Shown: piece after piece, positions 26,301 through 37,090 of the stretch | How positions within the stretch are numbered: position 1 is the stretch's first letter | Layout of the letters: the number at the start of each line of letters is the position of its first letter | NCBI GenBank assembly: GCA_008508345.1 | Contig: QNGE01000778.1 | Span: 62,001 to 126,000, forward strand | Length of the DNA: 64,000 nucleotides | Source: Paragonimus westermani | Lineage: Eukaryota; Platyhelminthes; Trematoda; Plagiorchiida; Troglotrematidae | Direction: 5' to 3' | Program-made: the position numbers and the translations under genes | Notes under the pieces: generated by a model | Databases searched by the model: none | The model's input: the letters and a program-made list of their open reading frames with translations, nothing else | What the model was told of the DNA's origin: nothing

Positions 26301-26527
26301 CCGTCAACCAGTAGACTATGACCTCCAACAGTCCTGATCATCATGGATTTCTGTTCTAGGTTTTGCCTTCCTGCACGAGCAATCAACGAAATAGCTGCCC
26401 CTGTATCGACTAAACACTGTTTTACCTCTCCAGCAACTTCAACCCTTGTATGTACGGCCCCCTTCTCAATCGCTCCCATTACTAGTTGACCCGCCCAACA
26501 AAGAGAACAATCACGCAACACTTTATT
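23294..26527 (-). CDS. pol: Ty3/gypsy Pol polyprotein (PR-RT-RNase H-integrase)
   Basis: An intact polyprotein for proteolysis, reverse transcription and integration. The frame is open from the TAA at 26530-26528. The numbering used here starts at GTG 26521, but the first ATG is at 26479. The protease has DTGA (residues 39-42). RT has CVDFRRLNEVTQ, FTVLDLRSGYWQVP, MPFGLSGAP and the active site YGDD (338-341; the family usually has an aliphatic residue in place of Gly). RNase H has ATDASD near 486 and TDHKPL downstream. Integrase has an HHCC finger (HEMAH...CQQC), then Asp near 764 (SMDLMGPF), Asp near 824 (TDQGPCF) and Glu near 860 (TERNNRT), followed by a WKGPYLV chromodomain-less C-terminal module. 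The frame passes through the PPT and ends 32 nt inside the 3' LTR. No frameshift or internal stop is seen, so activity is plausible. Confidence 0.96.
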   Translation of the reverse strand, partial: NKVLRDCSLCWAGQLVMGAIEKGAVHTRVEVAGEVKQCLVDTGAAISLIARAGRQNLEQKSMMIRTVGGHSLLVDGVKECGVRIGGHIVRHRFIVSPETRQTTLGADFLAATDAVIDLKLKKLSTKYGSLTLIGQRKDSVNQVRKVKTPSCTAPLLQSTVEKYAEVFTTDDDPYGFCNWIAHEIPTTGTFRPHGPRRIPVHLEEELRRQIQNMLSEDVIEEANSPYNSPVLLVKKSNGKYRFCVDFRRLNEVTQNTVVPIPSVADIFDKLQQAKLFTVLDLRSGYWQVPIKPTDREKTAFTVGEKQYQFKRMPFGLSGAPFTFRRLMVQLVKRLDNVAVYGDDIVIYSNTESEHAAHIDAVLNRIKNSGLRINADKSQLGRSSVVLLGHKVGQGEIKPLPEKILTIREAMAPNSKRTLRQFLGQAGYYSRFVKNFHSIASPLYELLRKDKKFEWTDDAQRAFKRVQQAMNEQQLTLKLPNTKETFIVATDASDRGIGAVLKQKEGVIEYASRVLTPTEQKYSTIEKECLAIVWALDKWRPYLLGQQFHVETDHKPLEWIMTARDPRGKLARWALRLQEYDFTINHVPGLSNCVADFLSRPQVDDELPKVTVGVNGLIMEQDPQTLVRLQRQDKVLRKVIEALARGVRIPTNTKDEELKIIASQWKRVGLNSAGVLTWQRGVGHPCVVVIPRQLRRKVVADCHEMAHTGCTRTYDLLQQRAYWPKMKEDVTTYVLACQQCQLLKSDNRGAQQPLQPIPVSEIGELWSMDLMGPFPLSARGNQYVLVMTEHFTRWIEATGVPDQKASTVGDMVMKHIVANHGVPKAILTDQGPCFESDEFRTRMQQLGIKRIRTTPYHPQTNGLTERNNRTVKEWLSAKGGDWESALPLVLLAYRASVQASTKKSPFQLMYGRTPRLPVDQDIGVWPECIDSTKELVTERERAQRNLKASQARTKEKSARQRFGKTRMFNLGERVKYRDHRNTGASGPGSRKLLPKWKGPYLVISRRGPVYTIKKDGETKRVHASELATWHEMPARRTRRSIIREETPRRSERIRRQMRRNQGTSEGGGVLYNRQFRCE
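23326..23339 (-). other. Polypurine tract
   Basis: The minus strand reads AGAAGGGGGAGGAG immediately before the 3' LTR. This is the expected position and composition for the plus-strand DNA primer. The tract is also translated as part of the pol C-terminus. Confidence 0.88.
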
Positions 26528-27231
26528 TTAAGACCTCTTGGACCGCCGGATTTGGCAATCCTTCTTCCAATGTCCTTTTTTCCACAGATGAAGCAGCCTC
26601 CTGGTGGTTGATCGTTCTTCCGTGTTGCTGTTTTCAGGGCAGCTACATCCGCTGCGAGTTGCTCCATTGTCTTCTGCATTACCTCCAGTGTCTTCTTGTC
26701 CGTATTACTGTTTGCATCCACCAAGGCCACTGACATTACTGCCAACTCCCGCGTCACCTTGGCCAGATCGTCAAGGTCCATCGGCCGGACGACATGGGCA
26801 ATACGGACATGGTCGCGAACCGCCATCGGAAGACCTTCAATAAACTGTTCAGTTAACAACTGTCGTCGTAATTCCTGATCCAATCCTGGCAGAGCCCTGT
26901 CTAGCAAACCTTGCAGAGTGGCGGCAAACACGGACGGGTCCGCTCCTTTTCCAAGCCTGGCCGCCTTGAACCGCCGTATGGCCTACTGGCGGTCGGCCGG
27001 GTTGTCAAACGCAGCCACGAGCGCCTCCTTCGCAGCGGCCCACTCCATTTTCGCAGGGCCTCTTCGCGGTGCGTCCAGCACCGCCTTCGCCCTGCCCTTC
27101 GCCAGCGTCCGCGGGGCAGCCAGCTTCCCACGGTCGGTCTTGAAACCGACCACTTCCGCCACGTCCTCCAAGTCCTCCAGGAACGTCCGGACGTCAACAC
27201 ATTCGAACGGCTGTGGCCAGGGGATCTCCAT
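26482..27231 (-). pseudogene. gag: Gypsy Gag with one nonsense codon and a frame-shifted zinc knuckle
   Basis: The structural nucleocapsid protein of the element. The chosen ATG (27231-27229) is the first one after the primer-binding site; the same frame is open further back into the 5' LTR. The N-terminal part (MEIPWPQPFECVDVRTFLED) resembles gypsy capsid. One in-frame TAG (26985-26983, codon 83) follows NPADRQ, and the same frame then continues (AIRRFKAARLGKG, FAATLQGLLDRALPG) through the capsid C-terminal half to a knuckle start, CFICGKK. At the six-A run (26581-26576) the zero frame leaves the knuckle. The -1 frame supplies His and the last Cys with exact CX2CX4HX4C spacing and stops at TAA 26530-26528. 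The zero frame stops at TAG 26484-26482. Either a base was lost or the site is a programmed slip. Confidence 0.85.
26575..26581 (-). promoter_or_regulatory. Slippery heptamer A AAA AAG in frame with gag
   Basis: The minus strand reads A-AAA-AAG with the codon phase required for -1 ribosomal frameshifting (gag codons GGA AAA AAG). Slippage by one base enters the frame that completes the zinc knuckle and is also the pol frame, though a TAA lies 45 nt downstream. Whether it is used or is a simple one-base deletion in an A run cannot be told from one copy. Confidence 0.45.
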
Positions 27232-27236
27232 CCTCG

Positions 27237-27253
27237 CGTTCGTCACAGCACCA
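27237..27253 (-). other. Primer-binding site
   Basis: TGGTGCTGTGACGAACG on the minus strand starts two bases inside the 5' LTR. The leading TGG pairs with the CCA end of a tRNA. I could not assign the priming tRNA. Confidence 0.65.
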
Positions 27254-27255
27254 GT

Positions 27256-27568
27256 TGTTGTCTTCGCAGAAGACGCTTGGCCAACAAGTTGGTTCATTGC
27301 GCAAACTTCCGTATAGGTCATGTCAAAAACTAAACCACAAACGCGTACACTCATTTGCACGACAGACATGCACTCACATACATTGGGTGACAGTACGTGG
27401 TCATTCACCTTAGTGAAAGTTCTCACACAGCATGTACACAATGTTCCGATAGTCCCTTCTTGTCCGTCGTGTTCGGGGCTTGTCCTCTTCTTCCTGAATG
27501 TCGCCTGTGGGTAATACACTACTTGTGAGTAGTATACTACTCACAACGAAACTGCCTGTTATACAACA
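27256..27568 (-). repeat. 5' LTR of the gypsy element
   Basis: Partner of 23013-23325. The 24-nt perfect palindrome recurs at 27523-27546, near the upstream end of the LTR in transcriptional sense (U3 side). The gag frame is open through much of this LTR, but the coding start is more likely the ATG at 27231. Confidence 0.95.
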
Positions 27569-27572
27569 GTAC
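27569..27572. repeat. Target site duplication, right copy (GTAC)
   Basis: GTAC abuts the right LTR and matches 23009-23012. Confidence 0.85.
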
Positions 27573-30500
27573 GACCATTGTCCTGTGTCGATGAGTAGTA
27601 GTGTGTTTAAAACGACTTCAAGGGCGAGCGTTACTCATCTAGTCGACTCTTATCATTCTGCCTGTAAGAAACATGCTTTTCTAACTGTTCACCGAGTGCC
27701 GAGAAGTCGAGCAAAAATGGTGAGATTCCGTAGGCCGACTGTTGTCTAGGCCATTCGCATCTGATTGCATAACCCTGACTTCTGCCCTCAGAAGAAGTTC
27801 ATGCGGACGCTTAATCTTCCCTGGTCCACATTCAAACGAGCCTACAATTTGGAACAGTGATTGCGCAACTGATAACAAACACGCTGTCCATAACCTCTAT
27901 TGACCATTTTTCTGACTCACACTAGCCACTGTTTTCATATTTATTGTGTTGTAATTAGACTGATCATCAAACACAGAAAACAAATCTTGTTCACCATCAT
28001 AACCCTGGGACCAAAAATAAATCAACCACAAGCACCTCAATATCCATTCCGGTGCTCGCATGAGCTTTCCAGTTAGTTTACACTAATTTTCCAAATCGAC
28101 CTTCGATTTCTGTTCACCATAGATGTAATTATATGAACAACATAATTTGCCGCTCAATAGCAACAGAATATGAAATGCACAGATATGAAGAATTCTCATC
28201 AGGTTTACACTGGATAGCGTTGTATTATGGTTTGTCAAATCTGTAAAGTTTCCTGCCCAACAAACTGCTGATTTGATTGCATTGTTGTAATAGTGCCAGT
28301 AAATGCTGCACGATAACTCAGCTACGATTGTCCTCTCGTGAGCAAACAACCACCGAACAATATGTGCTCATTATGCTGAACTAATGTGAAGGAGTAATTC
28401 TACGCGTTTCAATATTACCATTCGTTGTGTCTGTATTAAAGCCCGAACTGAGGCTGTACATGCTTGTATGCACAGCAGTTGGTGCACATCAGTCATCGGT
28501 AACTAGAAAGCTAAGTCCGGGTCCGTAGAAAGAACACAGCTCTTGTGCTAGATTCGTCTAATCCTTAAACCTGTGCACTAAATTCTCAGCACCTACTGAT
28601 TAAGTAAACTTTATCGAGCACATTCTTTGATAGATCGATATTTACACGGATCTGCTGTATCGGTCATCTCAATAACTGACTTAGCACTATAACCCTAAGT
28701 AGTTAAACAGAAGATTGGAAACAGCGGCGTTTTTCTTTGCATGACGGCCTTAACTTCTTAACTGAACTTTGCTGGTCGGTTAGAGTATTGACACTATCAT
28801 CATCACCTTGAACTATCTGCCCAATCAGGAGAGAACAGTTTGATAGTTCACGCTCTAGCACCAAGTGGTCGTAGATCAAATCAGAGCGGTATGATCTGGA
28901 AAGAACTGCGCGATCCTACCAGTTGAACAACCTGAAAGTAATGCATAAATTGTTGTGGGAAGGTCTAATATAGATCCATTGTTTCACATTCTCAGCATGC
29001 ACCCTCTTGGCGAAGACATTATTCACGTGTCCGTCTTCCATGGCGTACTTAAGCAACCGATTTTGACAATGAACGGTTAGCACTCTGGTATCACTTGGAT
29101 TGAACCGCATCACTGGAATACCGACGGCATGAAGGTACTATTCAACACTGGCCATATGTAAACTGAACAGCACTTACAATCGGTTGTAGCTTCAGCATTC
29201 AGACAGACTATCTAGCCGATGTAGCACCGGACCCAAGCTTCAGTTGTTAACATGACGACTGCTGTGTGTCTTTTCCAGACGAATTGACAACCTACGCATC
29301 ACTCAAAAACAAGCTGGCTGGTCGTTTAGACGTGATAATTCAGTCGTTTTTACTACGAGGACAGCGACACAGTAGTCAACACAGCTGCTGGATATGATTA
29401 TGGTCGTGAAGAGGATGCATTGTGCACCAGACCTAACAAAAGTTAACGTGGAGTTCAGCACTGGTTTTGAAAAACGGCTGACTGAGTAGTCTATGGGAAC
29501 GTCAGGGTTTCAGTCGGGTGTAAGTATCGTGTAACTTTCACATGCCAAATCATCTGCCGGTTATCGGTGACCAGAGGTCACCTAAAAGTTCGGAACCAAA
29601 ACGTGTACAACACCATCGATCACAAATTTCTTCACTCCCCCTTAGTTAGTGGATATTTAGACAGCACCCACAAAAAGATGCAACGACTTACAAGGAGAAC
29701 CGTGGGCCATTCACATTTAGGCAGAAACAGCTAACCAGTCCGATCTATCCTTGTTAACTCTGTCATACAGTGTATCAAAAACGACTCGAATTCTGACAAC
29801 CGCTATGGTTACTCGGTGCCTAAAATGAAACCATAATTCAGTGCGTGTCGTTTCATCATGCTTACCGTAGGTTTAATGCCATTTCGGTTCCTTACTGGAT
29901 GTGCTACTGCGAGACAATATCCAGGATATTTCTGGAGGGTTTTGAGGCAAAATGGCATTCAGCCTACAAGAAGCACGCTGAAAACCATAATTTCTAGAGC
30001 TTAATACCATATTATCGGGTCTACAGTACAAAAGCGGCTCTGCTGAGAACCAAACCTAGTCCATGTCGTAATTCTCACGTATAGGTTATTCGTCACACGT
30101 TTTGTCAAAGGGTTATTTAGACAAAAGTTGTTTCATGGGATGGAGAGTGAGCGTACAGCCAGTAATCAAGGCACAACACCGTGTTTTGCGTCAACTTTCA
30201 CTCAGTTCGACTGGCTAAGCTTGTATTCGGCACTTTGTAGCATTGGTTTATTCCATGCTATACATAGCAATGAAAATATTCAAGGTTACTTGTGCACAGT
30301 TTGACGAGGATGTCCACCACTATCACGATAACATTGCTTGTTAATTAGTTCAGTTTTCACGTCTATTTTCACTGTCTATTGTTGAAATCAACTAGCCCAC
30401 TCACAAATACTCAACAAAGTACAAAGGTCTATCGAAAAAATAAGATGAAACTGGTAGGCATTTGAAATACACGGTACTTTTGGAAATTTACAGGCGAAAG

Positions 30501-30899
30501 TCGACATGAGTGTTAATTGTTTTGTTCAAACTTGTAAGCAATCGGCTTCTACAATAATATTCATAAGTACACAGTGGTGTTGTACCGTGTATGGCCTGTA
30601 AGGGTGACACGCATGGGTATCTGTATGACACGCATGTGTGCATGCTTCACATGCCAGTTTACCCTTTCTGGCGCGTGTCCATTTGTACGCCAGAGCAGTC
30701 TTAGCACTTTGATTGAACTGCTTACAGCCTGGCGGTTTGGTAGTTCTTTCATGGCACAATGAAGGCCTACCTCGTTAAGTTACTGCTTAATTCATTATGA
30801 GGTAGCATTACTGTTCACCGTACATGATCCATTTACTACGGACGCAACCTAAGTATGCGAGAAGGCTTTAATGAAGTGTCACAAACCTTAAATATCACT
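27573..30899. other. Non-coding; nothing recognised
   Basis: No supported gene or element. Open frames are short and without motifs. Confidence 0.5.
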
Positions 30900-32500
30900 A
30901 ATAAGAAATGAAAATCAACTGTAAAGATGTTATCAATATTGGATAATCAAACAAAGTTTCGGCGAATGGAGGGAGTGTATAATGTTGCCGAAATAGAGAA
31001 CCGCATGGGACAACATCTTTGGCTGCTCACGCAGTTGAGGATTATTGATGAAGTAACGTATAAATCCCCTAAGCCGTGTGGGTAGTCAACACACCAAGTT
31101 TACGGCCTGCCAAAGAGGATACCGCTTAGGACAATTTAAGCAACAACAAACTCCCTTACCATAAGTTTGCACGCTGACTAGTCGCTAGTCCAACCCCAGT
31201 AGAACAAAATTTCAGGCACAATCCACTAAAGATTCCTTCAAATTGATTAGTGATCTGGGAATAATGAATCTTGCCAACGAACTGATGTGCTCTTTAGATG
31301 TTCATTCACCATTAAAAATTTTACGCCGCATGAAACAATTGACTACATTTGTGAGCACGGTAAAATGAGTCACACTTCGTCGCCACTTCCTACCGACATA
31401 TTGAAAGAAGCTTTGCTCCTCCGTTCTGAGAATGTCAGTTTTCGTTTTCTCGAGCAGTCCTACCGTCAAACAGACGGAGTAGTCATGGAAAGTCCACTAG
31501 TTCTCATCTTATCAGACGTTTCCACGCTAAAAATTGAGCAACAGCTAGCTACGGATATAGAAAACTTGTCATATTTCAAACGCTAGGTCGATGACATTAA
31601 TTTCCAGTTGATCTGAGAAGGTGATAGATAACCTGGTACAACGTCTAAATAATTGTCTTCTTAATCTAAAGATTACCTGTGAATCTGAGGTCAACAACTG
31701 CCTCCCACTTTTAGATATCCTCATAAGTCGTCGAGAAGGTGGATCGTTTAGAGAAACTGCTTATAGGAAACCCACGTCGTCAGGTCAATACCCAAACTTC
31801 AGCAGCTTCACTCTGGTCCAATACAGAAAAACACTTGTGAGTACTCTGTTCACATGAGTAAGGTGAATCTGTACGCACAACAACCTCGCGGAAGAACTAG
31901 ATCCGATTACTTCTGTCCTACAATCAAATGGTTACCCAGAAGTAAACAGAAAGTATCACCAGAAAAGATGGTCACTGTAGAGAAAAAAGACAGTCTACAT
32001 AGAGCTGTCTTTCAGAGGTGAGTATATCATGTATCAAACAAGACAGCGATTAAGAAGCTCAATTGAGCAATGCAGCTGGACTCCGTGTAATCGCTCGGAC
32101 TCAGAAGCTACCAGTGCCTTCAATCAAAGGAGATCAGCCTATCGGTTCCACTTCACACTGTGTTTAACATTTTGTGTGTAACTTCGGAGAAAGTTACATG
32201 GGCAGAATCGAGAGATACATGAGCTCCAGAATGAAGGAACATTTACATAAATGGGTACAGAAGTCCGTGTTACCGGCGAATGTCAATGTTGCTGAAGCGC
32301 GTAAACAGCTAGCTTCCTCAGTAGCTAGACACGTTCTGACCATCGGTCATGCTACCGATCGATCTTGTCCATTGAGGATCCTGTTACGTCATTCAAACTC
32401 AAGATTCTTATGACTTGCTGAAACAATTGCAATCAGTTGACTGAAACCAGACCTCTGTGTTCAGAAAGAGCTGTCTGTGAACTTAACCCTTCCCTGGAGT
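30900..32500 (+). mobile_element. Penelope-like element, family A, decayed copy
   Basis: Penelope-like elements encode an RT joined to a GIY-YIG endonuclease. From about 30930 the translation has the PLE N-terminal region and the finger motif YGLPKRIPLR (near 31108). The RT palm follows at 31287-31586: HETIDYICE, then FRFLEQSYRQTDGVVMESPLV (motif B, with the usual M-G-S-P-L altered). The catalytic Y-V-D-D region is broken near 31585 (stop TAG in KR*VDDI). Thumb sequence (CLPLLDILISRREGGSF) is at about 31700-31750. At 32174-32413 there is a GIY-YIG remnant (ESYMGRIERYMSSRMKEH) and a long C-terminal tail (ARHVLTIGH), ending near 32500. Several stops and shifts make it inactive. The inverted copy at 36447-37090 belongs to the same family. 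Confidence 0.88.
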
Positions 32501-35500
32501 TAATGGCTTATCCTTGCCCGCCTGTTGATTATCCACCTCCCTGGTTTTATGCTGTAAACAAAACCCATCCGTGTTATTGTAAATTTGTAACTGATGACTC
32601 AGTACGACATGCTAGCATCTATCAGCTTTCGTGTTCTAAATTTGTCCAAATAAATAATAGTTGATATTTATGGCCAGAATTCTGCTGAAGATTTAGCAGA
32701 ATTTTACCCAACTACGATGTCGAAACGACATTCTCCACTTCACCTTCAGGCACACAACACAAAGTTCACCCAGTAAGTAAGATCCATGAATCCTAAAGAG
32801 GTCAATCACTCGATTGGTCTGCATTTCTCAAACCGCTTCCCAGTATATCTAAAAAAACTAGTAAAACAAGCCATGAATTGCAAACTTCTGACTGATCCTT
32901 AGACAACTACAATTCCACTTGAAACAATTGTGTTTAGTGAACACAGTTAAGTACCAAATTGTAAATATTGCAGAACTTCTGATTCAAATTGAACACAGTG
33001 ATATTGTTCATGTAGTACTTTACTAACCCAAGATTCTTCCCAAACACTGCTTCGTTTAATACAACGGTTTGTCAAGTGACTTCAGAGCTTACACCTAAGT
33101 ATGTCCGAAAGTTTTTCCATATTATTCGTTAGAACCAAACCGTACGATTTCAGTTGTAACTTGATCCTTGTTTTTATTAGTTCGGATGAAAGAACTACAC
33201 AATTCCAAATATCCGGACTAACAAAATAGGTGATTAGAATTGTGATAGTTGGTAAAAGGACACAATTTCTTCCACATTTAGTTCCATGTTTTTTACCGAC
33301 TGAAATAATTTTTTCGGTCATTTGTTTGCTGAATCTTAAAACGATACTGATGCTGACATTGACACCCCCCTGAAACAGATTGAGAGATATAAATATCACT
33401 TAATCACGAACAGATATTGTTTAGTTAAAACGGTAGGCAAACAAAGTCCATGTCAGGACAAAGTAGCAAGAACCCAAAAATCTTCGAGTGAACACTTTTC
33501 TAATTGCTAATGACATGTCTCAACTCAAATTATACGTTGATGATCAAAAAGGATCCATCAGGAAACAATACGACATTCCCAAAGATTGAGAGTTCTCCAA
33601 TGTGTACGAGAAAATTTTTATCGAATTTGTCCGGAGATATGTTACGTAGAAAACTAACCGCATTCGAATAGATAGGAGGAGTAAATTTAGTCGTATTGCA
33701 GTAAACATTGAAGCATGTTAGTTGCGCAGTGCACCTGAGATTATTTGAATCACCTGATCTTCTTTTCCACCACACTTCCGCTTTGCAAATGTATCTGTCG
33801 GCTTACGATTGGCCCATAAATTGGCAAACACCCAAAAAGTTTTTGGCGAATACTTTGTTCTAACAGCAGTCACCAAACTGGTGAACAGTGATTTCCGCAT
33901 TATTGGGTACAATCAGCAACACAATTGACAGTCCGACCATTTTCCCACTGGACCATCAGGTTCCAACCAGTTGGTCCCAGTGGCTGTGGCCTGGTAGGAA
34001 AGTGTCCGGACTAACATTCTGACACTTATCCACAGAGTATAATTTCGCTTACCCGACGTCGGTGAAATAGGTAAGACCCAAACAGAGTAAAACGACTGCT
34101 CAGTCTTTTGCTGATAGTGACGGTGTCCAAGTACTTTGATGTCCCCTCCTAAGTTTGGAAGTGTTCATCGAAACGGAGAATGCGGGATTCTGAATACCGT
34201 TACACACACACGTCAGAAATCGATTTGCTGTTCGTTATCTCATTAGGTGCTCACTATCAAACCGTGCAACCTTAAAACTATCCGTCAAGCAGTTTCTTCT
34301 GAATGTGTTTTGTTACGTTGTCTAGTTGAACAAAACTTTTGCAATACTGAACAGCAGGTCATCCTTCCATACGTTAAGACCAGGCCTGTTTGTTCGCGTT
34401 TATTTTTGTTGACAGTGTGTATTTGAAACCACGTCAGCTTGATAGCCATTGCTGTCAGAACCAGCGCTCTGATCAAAACTAGCAACCCAAGATTCCAGCT
34501 TTGAAGTGCATATAAATCAGAACAATCGGCACGCGGCAAATGAATTATTTAGTGTGACGTTTAAGATCAAACGGATGTTGAACTGTGCACCTCACGTTGG
34601 TTGTCACTTCTTCTTGGTGCATTGCCTTTGTTGATTTGCCTTTTTTATATGAACAGACAATAGGGCAGGTGATTCTATCTATGTACCAACTGAACGAATT
34701 TTGTCTACAGTAAATTCTTTCTCACTTTATCTTCTTGTTCGAAACTTTAACATAATTCTTGCTTATCTCATTAACTGCATGTTTGTTGCAATGTCACTGA
34801 TGTGTTCTGTCAACTGCTGATCCATAAGATAAGTTGTGCTTCTACGAGCACTAAAGTAACCGAGGAGAGAACCAGCTGAGAAATATATGAGCCTCTGCTG
34901 AAGTCCAGCATACGCAGATGTGGCAGACGCTCCACTGTGAACCCATGCCGGGAGCTCTCAAATTTCATGCTTGGACTTAGTTACCCATCCTACTGAGCGT
35001 GTTATAGGAAGTCAATCAAATGGTTTACTAGAGTGACTTACCAAACAAGATTTTTTAAACAGATCACGTTGGGATTCACTAACTCCACCGGTCAGCACTG
35101 AAAATGTATTACTTATGGGTGGTATGGAGATATGAAAGTCTAGAAGGGACCGTTTGCTTACCCCGTCCACGTACTGTAGGCAGTTAAGCTAAAAACATGG
35201 TTAAACCTGTTGTTTGTACGATTGTCAACCTATGCGAATACCGCATGGAGCGTTATGTTCAAACTATAAACAACGGAAATGCTCAATAATGTAGGATTCA
35301 TATTATATATACGATGAGGCATTTTGATTTTGGTTTGAAAGTGTTGAATTATCGGGGACCCTCTGATGGACGGGTTTGTTATGAGGTGTGAAAAAATAGC
35401 TTGACGGTCAGTTGGTTTGAATCAATCTTCTCATCAGCAGTACACACGAGGACTGAGTCAAAGAACATCGAACTGATCAGAGGAGATAAGAATGCATTAA

Positions 35501-35823
35501 GGTAGTGTTGGCCAATTTTGGTAATTTCACATTAGTGATTGTTTTAGAACAATCACCAATGCGTGCATAGGAACACGACCTACCCTTTATCTTTGACACA
35601 CACAGTTTTATTAATACCTCAATTTGTTTATGAGTGATGAAAATTTAAGGTAGTTTCACTGGCTTTCACACTCACAATTTTTGAACTGTAATGCGTTTAG
35701 GTTTGCTGCATACAAATTTCGTTCCTTATTACACGTCAACAAGATTAATAATATTACAATAGTGGAACAGACAAAAAACGAATGTGCTTCATGTTGTACG
35801 AAAACAACAGAAAGATTAACCGT
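32501..35823. other. Non-coding; nothing recognised
   Basis: No supported gene. Minus-strand open frames at 33082-33399 and 33530-33912 lack recognisable features. Confidence 0.45.
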
Positions 35824-36446
35824 NNNNNNNNNNNNNNNNNNNNNNNNNNNNNNNNNNNNNNNNNNNNNNNNNNNNNNNNNNNNNNNNNNNNNNNNNNNNN
35901 NNNNNNNNNNNNNNNNNNNNNNNNNNNNNNNNNNNNNNNNNNNNNNNNNNNNNNNNNNNNNNNNNNNNNNNNNNNNNNNNNNNNNNNNNNNNNNNNNNNN
36001 NNNNNNNNNNNNNNNNNNNNNNNNNNNNNNNNNNNNNNNNNNNNNNNNNNNNNNNNNNNNNNNNNNNNNNNNNNNNNNNNNNNNNNNNNNNNNNNNNNNN
36101 NNNNNNNNNNNNNNNNNNNNNNNNNNNNNNNNNNNNNNNNNNNNNNNNNNNNNNNNNNNNNNNNNNNNNNNNNNNNNNNNNNNNNNNNNNNNNNNNNNNN
36201 NNNNNNNNNNNNNNNNNNNNNNNNNNNNNNNNNNNNNNNNNNNNNNNNNNNNNNNNNNNNNNNNNNNNNNNNNNNNNNNNNNNNNNNNNNNNNNNNNNNN
36301 NNNNNNNNNNNNNNNNNNNNNNNNNNNNNNNNNNNNNNNNNNNNNNNNNNNNNNNNNNNNNNNNNNNNNNNNNNNNNNNNNNNNNNNNNNNNNNNNNNNN
36401 NNNNNNNNNNNNNNNNNNNNNNNNNNNNNNNNNNNNNNNNNNNNNN
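35824..36446. other. Assembly gap (N)
   Basis: 623 undetermined bases. The gap begins inside the Penelope-like element on its right, so the missing sequence should include the rest of that element's RT thumb and perhaps its endonuclease. All reading frames through the gap are meaningless. Confidence 0.99.
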
Positions 36447-37090
36447 CCATCCTCCCGGCGACTAATGAGTATGTCTAGAAACGGCAAACAGTTGTCGGTC
36501 TCAAATTCACATGTTACTTTCAGGTTGGGATGACAACTATTTAGGCGCTGCACTAGGTTATCTATTGCCTGCTTGGACCGACTGAACGCTAGTGTATCAT
36601 CGACGTAGCGTTTGTAATATGACAGACCCGCTATGTCTGTGGCTAACTCCCGCTCAATCTTTAACATGAAAAAGTCTGCCAGGATGGGCCCTAATGGACT
36701 TCCCATGGCTACCCCGTCTATTTAGCGGTAGCACCGATCAAGAAAACGGAAGCTGATGTTTTCAGTACATAACAATAATGCTTCCCTCAGAATATCATTA
36801 GGTAGAGGCAGAGTAATGTGGCTCATTTCAACGAGCTCACCAATAAAATCGATTGTCTCGTGTAACGGGACATTCGTGAATAGTGACTGAACGTCTATAG
36901 AAATGCTTGCATCTACCAGTTTTCGTGTTCTAACAGTTTTGTTCAAACTTCTGAAGGGAATGAACTGTTTCAGATCATGAACTGTTGAAATGGTTAGCAT
37001 TACACGATTTGCTTCTTCTGAGTAATCTCATGACGGCATGTTTCATCCGGTCGTTGAAGAATGTTGGCCACCCGTGTGGTTAAAATTCTG
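36447..37090 (-). mobile_element. Penelope-like element, family A, RT part next to the gap
   Basis: On the minus strand 37000-36722 encodes SIDVQSLFTNVPLHETIDF (RT motif A) and FRFLDRCYR. An in-frame TAA near 36722 then interrupts, where the sister copy at 31287 has Gln. The same frame continues with GVAMGSPLGPILADFFM (motif B) and YYKRYVDDTLAF (motif C, both catalytic Asp present), then CLPFLDILISRRED up to the gap. Apart from that single stop the RT is in one frame, so this copy is much better preserved than the one at 30900-32500. The N-terminal part fades beyond 37090. Confidence 0.92.

Larger units (their letters stand above)
23013..27568 (-). mobile_element. Complete young Ty3/gypsy LTR retrotransposon
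   Basis: All structural parts are present: two 313-bp LTRs (23013-23325 and 27256-27568) with TGTTGT...ACAACA ends, a 4-bp target duplication GTAC (23009-23012 and 27569-27572), a primer-binding TGG two bases inside the 5' LTR, a polypurine tract against the 3' LTR, gag and pol. The element reads on the minus strand, so its 5' LTR is on the right. By my reading the LTRs differ at 3 of 313 positions, all within 20 bp of one end, so the insertion is recent. Pol is open over about 1075 codons, while gag carries one TAG. Domain order PR-RT-RNH-IN is that of Ty3/gypsy. The clade (Boudicca-, CsRn1- or Mag-like) was not determined. Confidence 0.97.

Noticed and set aside
26901..27333. Arg/Trp-rich and other alternative frames over gag, up to 140 codons
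   Set aside because: Shadows of gag caused by its higher GC content.
35656..36706. Long open frames across the gap
   Set aside because: They exist only because N bases contain no stop codons; only the minus-strand piece 36447-36706 is real Penelope-like RT.
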